The position numbers were made by a program, and so were the translations under genes. 20,965 bases of DNA, taken from positions 1-20,965 of the forward strand of contig CAUDRX010000017.1 in NCBI GenBank assembly GCA_958451915.1, in the 5' to 3' direction. Positions 6,176 through 13,192 of this stretch are shown here, one piece after another. Within the stretch, counting starts at the first letter, position 1. The number at the start of each line of letters is the position of its first letter. A model generated the notes under the pieces. It saw only the letters and a list, made by a program, of their open reading frames with translations, had not been told where the DNA came from and did no database searches. The DNA comes from an uncultured Peptococcaceae bacterium. GTDB taxonomy: Bacteria; Bacillota; Peptococcia; Peptococcales; Peptococcaceae.

Positions 6176-6256
6176 TTGAAACAGCACCGTTTTTGGGCGT
6201 GGAGCGCCCTCTTTTGCATGATGATGGTCGTATTCACGGGTTATAAACACAAGTAA
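6176..6256 (+). CDS. 26-residue membrane peptide, TTG start
   Basis: The reading frame encodes Lys-Gln-His-Arg-Phe-Trp-Ala-Trp, then a single hydrophobic helix (SALFCMMMVVFTG) and a YKHK tail before TAA. AAGGAGGG lies 8 nt before the TTG at 6176-6178; no ATG fits that ribosome site. The basic N-terminus, aromatic belt, one helix and C-terminal 'TGYKHK' look like a real micro-protein. From memory, similar tiny proteins precede DUF6110-type genes and heavy-metal ATPases in Clostridia, so I take it as the first gene of a three-gene unit. It is 18 nt upstream of the next ATG. Its role (assembly factor, regulator or subunit of the pump) is inference. It is easily missed by automatic gene finders. 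Confidence 0.7.
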   Translation: MKQHRFWAWSALFCMMMVVFTGYKHK

Positions 6257-6274
6257 GGAAAGGAACGATATACC

Positions 6275-6571
6275 ATGAGCTTTATCCCAAAATTAGCATG
6301 CTTTGTCGGCGGCACCCTTTTCGGCAGCGCCGGCATCAAACTCCTCACTTCCAGAGATGCCAAAAAGGCCTATGTCCACGCAACGGCTGCCGGTCTGCGC
6401 ATCAGAGACTGTGTCATGACCACTGTTGACACTGTTCAGGAAAACGCCAACGACATCCTCGCTTCTGCTGCCGATCTCAACACTGAGCGCGCAGAGAAAG
6501 AAGCAGCAGAACGCGAAGCGGCTGAGATCGCTGATGCCGAAGAAGCCGGCGAAGAAAAAGAAGAAGCGTGA
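6275..6571 (+). CDS. DUF6110-like small membrane-associated protein
   Basis: 98 residues. The N-terminal hydrophobic segment ACFVGGTLFGSAGIKLL (8-24) is followed by SRDAKKAYVHATAAGLRIRD (26-45), an amphipathic helical part (VMTTVDTVQENANDILASAA) and a highly acidic Glu/Ala tail (about 70-98), probably coiled. I recognise the GGTLFGSAGIKxLxSxDAKKxY pattern as the family called DUF6110, which commonly sits beside P1B-type ATPases in Clostridia; the family number is from memory. It may help the ATPase or scavenge metal, but nothing in the sequence proves this. It lies between the TTG-start micro-protein and the ATPase, with a terminator directly after it. Confidence 0.75.
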   Translation: MSFIPKLACFVGGTLFGSAGIKLLTSRDAKKAYVHATAAGLRIRDCVMTTVDTVQENANDILASAADLNTERAEKEAAEREAAEIADAEEAGEEKEEA

Positions 6572-6581
6572 CCCCTCCAGG

Positions 6582-6606
6582 AGAGCCGCCTGTGCGGCTC
6601 TTTTTT
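6582..6606 (+). terminator. terminator inside the metal-ATPase unit
   Basis: AGAGCCGC (6582-6589) and GCGGCTCT (6594-6601) form a perfect stem with a 4-nt loop, followed by TTTTTT (6601-6606). It lies between the DUF6110-like gene and the ATPase, only 26 nt before the ATPase ATG. With no promoter evident between it and the ATPase, it probably lowers rather than abolishes ATPase transcription. Confidence 0.85.
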
Positions 6607-6631
6607 GCATGAACGAGAAAAGGAGACCACT

Positions 6632-8731
6632 ATGAAGGCTATGATCTTACACGAAAGCCGCGGCCGCATGCGCCTGCGCCTGGCGCCGGGACGCCTGTCC
6701 ATCCAGGATGCGGACATCCTCGAGGCCTGGCTTTTGGCCAAACCATGGACGGAAGCGGTGACGGTGCATGAACGGACCGCCAGCGTCACCATCCGCTACA
6801 GCGGCGGCCGCGAAGAAGTGCTCGAAGCCATCCGGGGCTTCCGCTTCGAAGAGGCGGCAGCGGTGATCGATGTGCCGGCCGAAAGCGTGCGCGCGATCAA
6901 CCGCGAATTCAAGGAAAAGCTCGTGATGAAGGTCGTCACCCGCTTCGCCTGCCGGCTCTTTCTGCCGCAGCCGCTGAAATACGTGCGCCTGGCGCGCCAT
7001 CTCTTCCCATTCCTGCGCCGCGGTCTGGGCTGTATCTGCCATCGCCAGATGAAGGTCGAACTGCTCGACGCCATCTCCATCGGCATCTCTGTGGCACGCC
7101 GCGACTTTGGCACGGCGGGCATGGTGATGTTCCTTCTGGAAGTGGGCGAACTTCTGGAAGAATGGACCCATAAGAAATCCGTTGCCGACCTGGCGCAGTC
7201 GATGGCCCTGGGTGTGGACCGCGTCTGGATGCGCACGGAGGACGGCGATGTGCTGACGCCGATCAGCCAGATCGTACCTGGCGACCACGTCGTCATCCGT
7301 GCCGGCGGCATCGTGCCGCTGGATGGGCTGGTGCTCTCCGGCGAGGCCACCGTCAACCAGGCATCCCTCACCGGCGAATCGATCCCTGTGCCGAAGCGCC
7401 CGGGCGGCGCCGTCTATGCCGGCACTGTTGTCGAAGAAGGCGAGTGCCTTGTCGAGGTCAAGCAATCCTCCGGCCAGGGCCGCTACGACCAGATCGTCCG
7501 CATGATCGAAGAGAGCGAGCAGCTCAAGAGCGCCAGCGTCGCCAAAGCGGCCAGCCTCGCCGACAAGCTCGTGCCTTACACCTTCGCTGGCAGCATCCTC
7601 ACCTATGCGCTGACGCGCAACACGACACGCGCCCTCTCGATCCTCATGGTCGATTTCAGCTGCGCCCTCAAACTCGCCATGCCACTGGCTGTGCTCTCGG
7701 CAATGCGCACGGCTTCGAAGGCGCACATCACTGTCAAAGGCGGCAAGTTCCTGGAAGCGGTGGCGGCCGCTGACACCATCGTCTTTGACAAGACCGGCAC
7801 CCTCACCCACGCCTGCCCGCAGGTGGCGGAAGTCATCCCATTCGGCGGCCGTGATGAGAACGAGATGCTGCGCGTGGCGGCCTGCCTGGAAGAGCACTTC
7901 CCCCATTCCATGGCCAATGCCGTTGTCGCCGAAGCCAAACGCCGCGGTCTCAGCCATGAAGAGTTCCATTCCCGGGTGGAATACCTCGTGGCCCACGGCA
8001 TCGCCAGCGCCATCGACGGCGAGCGTGCCCTCATCGGCAGCGCCCACTTCATCTTCGAAGACGAGGGTGTGAGGGTGCCGGAGGGTGAAGCGGCCCGCTT
8101 TGACGCCCTGCCGGAAGAGTATTCCCACCTCTATCTCGCCATCGGCGGCGAACTGGCCGCTGTCATCTGCATCAGCGACCCGCTGCGCGAAGAAGCGCGT
8201 GATGTGCTCACGGCCCTGCGCGCCCTTGGCATCACAAACACCGTGATGCTGACCGGCGACAATCCACGCACGGCCCGTGCCATCGCCCGCGAAGTCGGCG
8301 TCGACACCCTGCGCGCCGGCGTCCTGCCGGCCGACAAGGCCGCCTTTGTGGCAGGCGAGCGCAAAGCCGGACACACGGTTATCATGGTCGGAGACGGCAT
8401 CAACGATTCGCCGGCGCTCTCCGAAGCCAACTGCGGCATCGCCATCTCGGACGGCGCCGCCATCGCCCGCGAGATCGCCGATATCACCATCGCCGCCGAC
8501 AGCCTCTGGGAGCTCGTCACCCTGCGCCAGATCGCCATGGGGCTGGAGCGCCGCATCCGTTCGAACTATCGCTTTGTGATCGGTTTCAACGGCGCCCTCA
8601 TCGCCCTCGGCGTGCTCGGCATCCTGCAGCCGGCGGCTTCGGCCACCCTCCACAACCTCTCCACCCTCGGCGTGAGCCTGCGCAGCATGCGCCCGCTCCC
8701 ACACCAGCTGCCCGAAACCAGAGAGGCCTGA
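6632..8731 (+). CDS. P1B-type heavy-metal-transporting ATPase, CtpC-like
   Basis: A 699-residue membrane metal pump driven by ATP. It has an N-terminal HMA-like fold (1-75) without any CxxC; the actuator motif LTGESIPV (about 245-252); the membrane metal-site motif FSCALKLAMP (about 342-351) in place of the CPC of copper/zinc pumps; the phosphorylation site DKTGTLT (386-392); HFPHS (about 422-426) at the place of the usual HP locus; and the hinge GDGINDSPAL (587-596). The SCALKL and EEHFPHS combination resembles the CtpC-like branch linked to manganese or other metals, not Cu/Zn/Cd export; the metal is unproven. The ATG at 6632 follows AAAAGGAG at normal spacing. An upstream in-frame TTG at 6605 lies in the terminator tail and is rejected. 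Two strong hairpins follow the stop. Confidence 0.93.
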   Translation: MKAMILHESRGRMRLRLAPGRLSIQDADILEAWLLAKPWTEAVTVHERTASVTIRYSGGREEVLEAIRGFRFEEAAAVIDVPAESVRAINREFKEKLVMKVVTRFACRLFLPQPLKYVRLARHLFPFLRRGLGCICHRQMKVELLDAISIGISVARRDFGTAGMVMFLLEVGELLEEWTHKKSVADLAQSMALGVDRVWMRTEDGDVLTPISQIVPGDHVVIRAGGIVPLDGLVLSGEATVNQASLTGESIPVPKRPGGAVYAGTVVEEGECLVEVKQSSGQGRYDQIVRMIEESEQLKSASVAKAASLADKLVPYTFAGSILTYALTRNTTRALSILMVDFSCALKLAMPLAVLSAMRTASKAHITVKGGKFLEAVAAADTIVFDKTGTLTHACPQVAEVIPFGGRDENEMLRVAACLEEHFPHSMANAVVAEAKRRGLSHEEFHSRVEYLVAHGIASAIDGERALIGSAHFIFEDEGVRVPEGEAARFDALPEEYSHLYLAIGGELAAVICISDPLREEARDVLTALRALGITNTVMLTGDNPRTARAIAREVGVDTLRAGVLPADKAAFVAGERKAGHTVIMVGDGINDSPALSEANCGIAISDGAAIAREIADITIAADSLWELVTLRQIAMGLERRIRSNYRFVIGFNGALIALGVLGILQPAASATLHNLSTLGVSLRSMRPLPHQLPETREA

Positions 8732-8757
8732 AACGGCCCGTTCGGGCCCATCCTTCC

Positions 8758-8791
8758 AGCCGGACCAAAACGCGCATGGTCCGGCTTTTTT
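8758..8791 (+). terminator. terminator of the metal-ATPase unit
   Basis: AGCCGGACC (8758-8766) pairs with GGTCCGGCT (8778-8786) around an 11-nt loop, with TTTTTT at 8786-8791. A smaller hairpin GGCCC/GGGCC (8735-8748) sits between it and the stop codon. Confidence 0.9.
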
Positions 8792-8893
8792 GCGCGCTTT
8801 TTATCGGATTGTAACTTTCTTTGCGCCCCTGCCGGCAGGGAAACCGGGACGGCGGCCACATTGTTACTGGCTTGTCCTTTTTTGCAGCGCCGT

Positions 8894-8922
8894 TTGCGGT
8901 AAAATAAAGTGTACTTTTATAT
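8894..8922 (+). promoter_or_regulatory. possible promoter of the two-motif stalk protein
   Basis: TTGCGG (8894-8899), a 17-bp spacer and TTATAT (8917-8922). The leader would be only about 15 nt, almost starting at the ribosome site AAAGGAG, so this is tentative. Confidence 0.3.
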
Positions 8923-8943
8923 AAAAATAAAGGAGATGACTCC

Positions 8944-9462
8944 ATGTCACAGAAAAAGACTTTTACCAGCATCCTGCTTGTGCTCGCGCTCGTCTTCTCT
9001 GTGCTCGTGCCGGCGGCACAGCCACAGGAAGCCCAGGCGGCCGATGATATCCAGATCTACGTCAATGGCACGGCACTGCCTAGCGGTCAGGGCGGCACCA
9101 TCGTCGACGGCCGCACGATGATCCCGCTGCGTCCGATCTTTGAAGCCCTTGGCTGTGAGATCCTCTGGGATGGTTCCAACAGCGTCATTGCGGCTTACGA
9201 TCCAGACACCAACAAGATCGTCAGCATGATCATCAACCAGAAGAACCTCTTCTGCGCCGACTATGATCTCTTCAAGCCTTACGAATCCAACCCAACCTCG
9301 CAGGCGACGATCAACTTTGTCCTTGCCAACTCCAGCCTCATCGACGTTCCGCCGATGCTCATCGATGGCCGCACCATGGTGCCGGTCCGCGTCGTCAGTG
9401 AAGCCCTCGGCGCCGACGTGGAATGGAACGGCAGCACCCGCACCGTCACCGTCAACCGCTGA
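8944..9462 (+). CDS. secreted protein with two stalk (copper amine oxidase N-like) motifs
   Basis: 172 residues. Residues 1-33 are a signal peptide (KK start, hydrophobic ILLVLALVFSVLVPAA, cleavage-like AQA/A). The mature part carries two copies of the PF07833-type motif: DGRTMIPLRPIFEALGCEIL (about 55-74), and DGRTMVPVRVVSEALGADVE (about 141-160) ending WNGSTRTVTVNR at the C-terminus. The name comes from a structural module of copper amine oxidases; no oxidase domain or membrane anchor is present, so it is probably a small exported wall- or polysaccharide-associated protein. The ATG has AAAGGAG upstream. It is monocistronic between strong terminators. The related partial protein at 1-411 shows the organism uses this module more than once. 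Confidence 0.87.
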   Translation: MSQKKTFTSILLVLALVFSVLVPAAQPQEAQAADDIQIYVNGTALPSGQGGTIVDGRTMIPLRPIFEALGCEILWDGSNSVIAAYDPDTNKIVSMIINQKNLFCADYDLFKPYESNPTSQATINFVLANSSLIDVPPMLIDGRTMVPVRVVSEALGADVEWNGSTRTVTVNR

Positions 9463-9483
9463 GTGATATTATAATAAGCATAA

Positions 9484-9524
9484 AAGTGCTCTTATCCGAA
9501 CGCTCGGATAAGAGCACTTTTTTT
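9484..9524 (+). terminator. strong terminator after the stalk gene
   Basis: A perfect 16-bp stem (9484-9499 with 9504-9519, inner part CTTATCCGA/TCGGATAAG) with a 4-nt loop and a 7-T run (9518-9524). Confidence 0.95.
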
Positions 9525-9548
9525 GCGTGCAGGCGCACACCGGGCATG

Positions 9549-9576
9549 AAAAAAGCGCTGCGCAGATGCGCAGCGC
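9549..9576 (-). terminator. terminator of the 601-residue SLH gene
   Basis: GCGCTGCGC (9555-9563) and GCGCAGCGC (9568-9576) pair around a 4-nt loop. On the minus strand TTTTTT (9554-9549) follows. It is tail-to-tail with the preceding terminator. Confidence 0.92.
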
Positions 9577-9587
9577 GCTGTTCATGT

Positions 9588-11393
9588 TCACTGGATGCTG
9601 GCGTTCAGGACCGTCGTCCCGACAGGGGTATCCCCTTTATAGAAGGTGATGGTGACCAGGTAAAGCACCTCGCCATCGCTGGCCTGCTGCGGCGTCAGCG
9701 TGATGCTGCCGCTCGCGGTGAGGATGGTGGTGTCGCTCGTGATATAAGCGTCCTTGCAGGTGACGACGGCTTTGTCGCAGTCGCTGCCATCGATGGCAAT
9801 ATCCATGCTGTAGGTCTGTCCGAGCTGGAGGATGGTCGGCGTTTCATCCGGCAGGGTAGAACCGCTGACGCCATAGGCGGCGACCTCAAAGTTCCATCTG
9901 TCGCGCAGGATCTCCTCACTCAGGCGGCCGTCCGGCGCTGCAAAGGAGGCAGGATCGACATGCACACTGTAACTGCCAGGTGCCAGGCCCTCTGACAATG
10001 GGATGGAGAAAGTCGTGGCGGCTTCGAAGTTATAAGCCTCGGGGTCGAGTCCCATCTCAGCGCCATCGACCACAATGGCATCGCTCACATCAAGACGGAC
10101 AGCGACATTGCCATCGGCGTCATAGACGGTGAGGCTGCCGCTCTGGGCGGTGACCCCGTCTGCCGGAAAGATCAGCAGGAGGGTGTCTGTGCCCGTTGGA
10201 ACAGGCTGGCCGTTCGGTGCGCCGATCACAGGCGTGAGCGCATCGCTCTGCGCAGTGTTCGTGGCCACGGCGAGGTTATAGTTCCAGACAAAGCCCGGCA
10301 TCAGGCAGAAACGGCCATTGGCGTTTTCGACGACGAGTTTGCCGCCGTCCGGCGCGGTGAAGCGCACCCCTGCTGCGCCGTTGGCCTGGAGGGTCTCAGC
10401 GATGCTGTTGCAGAGGTAGAACGGCCAGTCGTCTGCCGCCACACCGCCCGCAGCGGCGCCGTAAAGGCTGCTGCCGGAAGCCAGGGCAACGGTGGCGATG
10501 CCGTTCTCATCGCTCGTCACATCCTGAGCGAGGGTGAGGTCCCAGCCGGTCTCTTCTGCCAGGGCGGCGATGAGTGCCTGCGGCGTGTTCTCGCTGACGG
10601 TGGTCTCAACGGTCGTCATCGCATCCGGCAGACCGATCACCAGACGCACGGTCTCCGCATCCGGTGTTGGCGGCTCTGGCTCTTCGCTGCCGTCATCCAG
10701 ATAACGCTGGAGGATCGCTGCGACCTGGGCACGGGTGGCGCTCTCTTTTGGCGCGATGGTGGTGGCGGTCATGCCGGTGATGAGGCCTTCGGCATTGGCC
10801 CATTCCAGAGCTTCCCGGGCCCAGGCGGCGATCGCAGAAGCATCGTCATAAGCCGAGAGATCTGCCCGGGCGCTCACATCGGCACCGGTGAAGGCGCTGT
10901 AGTTATAGAGGATCGCAGCCATCTGCTCGCGGGTGATCACATCGTTCGGGCCGAAGCTGGTCTCGCTGTAGCCATTGACGATGCCATTGGCACGGGCCCA
11001 ATAGACCGCATCGGCGTACCAGGCGCCTGGCCCCACATCTTCAAACGGCGTGCCGACCATCTCGTCGCTCACCTCCGGGCTCCCCGCCTGGCGGTAGAGC
11101 ACACTCACGATCATGCCGCGGGTGGTGGTCGCGCCCGGTGCAAAGGTCGTCGTGCTCGTGCCTGTCATCAGGCCTTTCTGGTAGACATAGACCACCGCAT
11201 CATAGTACCAGCTGCTCTCGGCCACATCAAGGAACGGCAGCTCTGCATCCCCTGTGTTCTCGCCGTTATCTGCCGATGGATCGTCGACCACTTCGCCGAC
11301 GTTGTCGCTCGCCGCCAAAACCTGTGCCGGCGCCACGCTCCCCAGCGTCAGCGCCCCGATCAGGCAGAGGCTGAGCATTCTTTTTTTCATCAT
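9588..11393 (-). CDS. SLH-domain surface protein, 601 aa
   Basis: A cell-surface protein. A signal peptide (1-28, MKKRMLSLCLIGALTLGSVA ending in VLAA) and a short acidic spacer are followed by three SLH domains: FLDVAESSWYYDAVVYVYQK (from about 54), FEDVGPGAWYADAVYWARAN (from about 116) and a more divergent one (about 178-230). SLH domains anchor proteins to pyruvylated wall polysaccharide. A Pro/Glu linker (SEEPEPPTPDAE) leads to ~360 residues of predicted beta-rich sequence. The stretch at about 245-350 (VRLVIGLPD, then GIATVALASGSS and SIAETLQANGAAGVRF) is faintly like a GerMN fold; this is a weak guess. No catalytic motif is visible. The start is ATG at 11391-11393 (second ATG adjacent) with AGAAAGGAA upstream. 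It has its own extended -10 promoter and terminator. Confidence 0.88.
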   Translation of the reverse strand: MMKKRMLSLCLIGALTLGSVAPAQVLAASDNVGEVVDDPSADNGENTGDAELPFLDVAESSWYYDAVVYVYQKGLMTGTSTTTFAPGATTTRGMIVSVLYRQAGSPEVSDEMVGTPFEDVGPGAWYADAVYWARANGIVNGYSETSFGPNDVITREQMAAILYNYSAFTGADVSARADLSAYDDASAIAAWAREALEWANAEGLITGMTATTIAPKESATRAQVAAILQRYLDDGSEEPEPPTPDAETVRLVIGLPDAMTTVETTVSENTPQALIAALAEETGWDLTLAQDVTSDENGIATVALASGSSLYGAAAGGVAADDWPFYLCNSIAETLQANGAAGVRFTAPDGGKLVVENANGRFCLMPGFVWNYNLAVATNTAQSDALTPVIGAPNGQPVPTGTDTLLLIFPADGVTAQSGSLTVYDADGNVAVRLDVSDAIVVDGAEMGLDPEAYNFEAATTFSIPLSEGLAPGSYSVHVDPASFAAPDGRLSEEILRDRWNFEVAAYGVSGSTLPDETPTILQLGQTYSMDIAIDGSDCDKAVVTCKDAYITSDTTILTASGSITLTPQQASDGEVLYLVTITFYKGDTPVGTTVLNASIQ

Positions 11394-11432
11394 GCATCAT
11401 TCCTTTCTGTATACTGGTGTAGGCGTACCGTC

Positions 11433-11441
11433 ATTATATCA
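11433..11441 (-). promoter_or_regulatory. extended -10 promoter of the 601-residue SLH gene
   Basis: Minus strand TGATATAAT: a perfect TATAAT (11438-11433) with a TGn extension. The -35 position 17 bp upstream (ACACAA) is poor. The ATG lies 40 bp downstream. Confidence 0.65.
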
Positions 11442-11567
11442 TACCGCGCCGGGGATTGTGTGACGAAAGGTTAACGCCTCGCCGCCAGAACATGACGATT
11501 TGATGACGCCCCGGGAAAGAAACAGACACGCCCCAAAAGCGTGCCATTCAGATGGCGCAAGCGCAGC

Positions 11568-11600
11568 AAAAAGCCCCCGCTGCAACAACGCAGCGAGGGC
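11568..11600 (-). terminator. terminator of the DUF4143-type ATPase gene
   Basis: An 11-bp stem with one mismatch (11573-11583 with 11590-11600, CGCTGC/GCAGCG inner part) and a 6-nt loop, followed by TTTTT on the minus strand (11572-11568). It starts 22 nt after the stop codon. Confidence 0.85.
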
Positions 11601-11622
11601 GCGATACTTACTATTTACTGGT

Positions 11623-12900
11623 TTACGGCGCCAGTGCCGTCAGCGGCACCACGAAAACGCCATCCGCCCGTTTGTAGGCGGCATTCGTCAGGCCGCACAG
11701 GACCACACAGACGTGCGGCGGACGCCCTTTCGGATCCGCAGCGATCTTTTCCCTGATCTTCAAGAGATTTGCGGCTGCTGCGTCGATCTGTGCCGCGCCC
11801 AGCTTGATCTCAAAAGCCGCCCAGCTGCCATCCGGCAGTGCCACGACGGCATCGATCTCGTTGTTCTCATAATCCTGGTAATGATACAGCGACGCGCCAA
11901 AGGTCTCCGCATAAAGGCGCAAGTCTCGTTCACACAGCGCTTCGAAGAGGAAGCCCAACGTTTCCAGATCCTGTATCAGCCCCTGCGGCGTCGCGCCCAA
12001 CAGGGCGCACGCCAGCGACGGATCTACAAAATGGCGCTTCTCTGCCTGTTTGAGGCGCACAGAGGAGCGGATGTTGGCGGCAAATGGCGGCTGATCCTCG
12101 ATCAGGAAGAGACGCCGGAAGATATCCAGATAGGCCGCCACGGTATTAGCATCGATGTCTTCATCGTCGATCGCCTTGATGTCCTTCATCAATTTGCGGT
12201 TCGTGGCCGTCGTGCTCTCGTTGCGTGCCAGCGAGCGCAGGAGCAGCCGCATCTTCCCCGTGTCGCGGCGCACCCCGTCCATGCGATAGACATCATCCTC
12301 GATCACGGCGCGCAGGTATTCGCCCGGCAGGAGTGCCGCCTGTTCCGCGGAAAGGCCAAGGCTGCCCGGCCAGCCGCCGCGGATGATCAGCTCGATCAGC
12401 GCGGTCAGACTGACGCTGCCAGTCATGACCGGCGTCAGCTCGCCGCGGCAGAGTGCCGCCAACGAGACCTCTCCGCCGGAATCGCCCGATTCATACAGGG
12501 ACATCGGCCGCATCCGCAGACGCCCGATACGTCCGGCACCGCTGTGGAGGATCCCCTTATGGTTCGGTGTGGCCGAGCCCGTGAGGATATAACGGCCACG
12601 CGCCGGACTCTGATCGACCTTATGACGCACCGCATCCCACAGCGGCGGCACCTCCTGCCATTCGTCGATCAGACGTGGAGCCTCGCCCTCCAGCACCAGA
12701 TCCGGCGACAATGCCGCCAGCGTCCGGTTCTGAAAATTCCCTGCCGGATCGCCGATATAGATCGCACTCTTGCTGTGATAAGCCGCTGTCCAGGTCTTCC
12801 CACACCACTTCGGCCCCTCGATGCAGAGCGCGCCAAAAGCCTCAAGGTATTCTTCGATCCGTGCATCGACCAATCGCGGCCGGTATGCCTGATTTTCCAT
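11623..12900 (-). CDS. ATP-binding protein with AAA_14 and DUF4143 domains
   Basis: A 425-residue protein of the widespread AAA_14/DUF4143 family. The Walker A is GPKWCGKT (29-36), the Walker B-like strand is LIDEWQ (77-82), and YILTGSATP (about 104-112) acts as sensor. The C-terminal DUF4143 region ends with ENNEIDAVVALPDGSWAAFE followed by IKLG (about 344-367), a PD-(D/E)xK nuclease-like pattern. Family members are common, often multicopy, in anaerobes. Their function is not established; roles in DNA handling or defence are speculation. The ATG follows AGAGAGGTGAAGG. The gene is monocistronic, with a promoter (12926-12954) whose -35 lies inside the first of five 23-bp tandem repeats. The gene appears intact. 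Confidence 0.9.
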   Translation of the reverse strand: MENQAYRPRLVDARIEEYLEAFGALCIEGPKWCGKTWTAAYHSKSAIYIGDPAGNFQNRTLAALSPDLVLEGEAPRLIDEWQEVPPLWDAVRHKVDQSPARGRYILTGSATPNHKGILHSGAGRIGRLRMRPMSLYESGDSGGEVSLAALCRGELTPVMTGSVSLTALIELIIRGGWPGSLGLSAEQAALLPGEYLRAVIEDDVYRMDGVRRDTGKMRLLLRSLARNESTTATNRKLMKDIKAIDDEDIDANTVAAYLDIFRRLFLIEDQPPFAANIRSSVRLKQAEKRHFVDPSLACALLGATPQGLIQDLETLGFLFEALCERDLRLYAETFGASLYHYQDYENNEIDAVVALPDGSWAAFEIKLGAAQIDAAAANLLKIREKIAADPKGRPPHVCVVLCGLTNAAYKRADGVFVVPLTALAP

Positions 12901-12925
12901 GATCCTTCACCTCTCTTTGTGCTTT

Positions 12926-12954
12926 ATTGTAAGCCATTCAGTCAAATTTAGCAA
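12926..12954 (-). promoter_or_regulatory. promoter of the DUF4143-type ATPase gene
   Basis: Minus strand TTGCTA (12954-12949), a 17-bp spacer and TACAAT (12931-12926), 26 bp before the ATG. The -35 and most of the spacer are part of the first 23-bp repeat. Confidence 0.65.
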
Positions 12955-13049
12955 TCTCATTCAGTCAGATTCGGAGATCTCATTCAGACGGATTTGCAAA
13001 TTCCATTCAGTGCGATTTCGGATTTTCATTCAGACGGATCCGGTGATCC
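12935..13049. repeat. five 23-bp tandem repeats
   Basis: On the plus strand the units begin CATTCAG at 12935, 12958, 12981, 13004 and 13027, each exactly 23 bp apart. A degenerate body follows, roughly NCNGATTNNNNNATNT. CATTCAG is identical in all five; the rest diverges. There is no gap between units, so this is not a CRISPR array, and 23 is not a multiple of 3, so a repeated peptide is unlikely. The array fills the space upstream of the minus-strand ATPase promoter and ends 50 bp before the plus-strand promoter of the giant SLH gene. Confidence 0.85.
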
Positions 13050-13099
13050 TGTTCCGTGGGCTTTTGCCCATTTGCGAACAGCTTCTGTCTGTTTCGGCA

Positions 13100-13128
13100 T
13101 TGTCAAAGCCGGAATGTTACTCTATGCT
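13100..13128 (+). promoter_or_regulatory. promoter of the 1680-residue SLH gene
   Basis: TTGTCA (13100-13105), a 17-bp spacer and TATGCT (13123-13128), about 65 bp upstream of the ATG. Confidence 0.65.
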
Positions 13129-13192
13129 AATTTAAGATTTGCGGTGGTAAACTGCATGCCAACATTCTCAATGACCATAAGGGAGGATCAAA

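Noticed and set aside
6647..8704. A 685-codon open frame antisense to the P-type ATPase
   Set aside because: Codon-bias shadow. The sense frame carries all P-type ATPase motifs and the antisense product is low-complexity.
8735..8748. Hairpin GGCCC/GGGCC as a separate terminator
   Set aside because: A 5-bp stem without a T run; the real terminator lies 10 nt further on.
12935..13049. CRISPR array
   Set aside because: The repeats are contiguous 23-bp units with only seven fixed bases, no unique spacers between conserved repeats, and no cas genes nearby.
12899..13135. 78-residue plus-strand ORF over the tandem repeats
   Set aside because: No ribosome site. It starts across the ATPase start region and its sequence is just the translation of a 23-bp repeat that shifts frame each unit.
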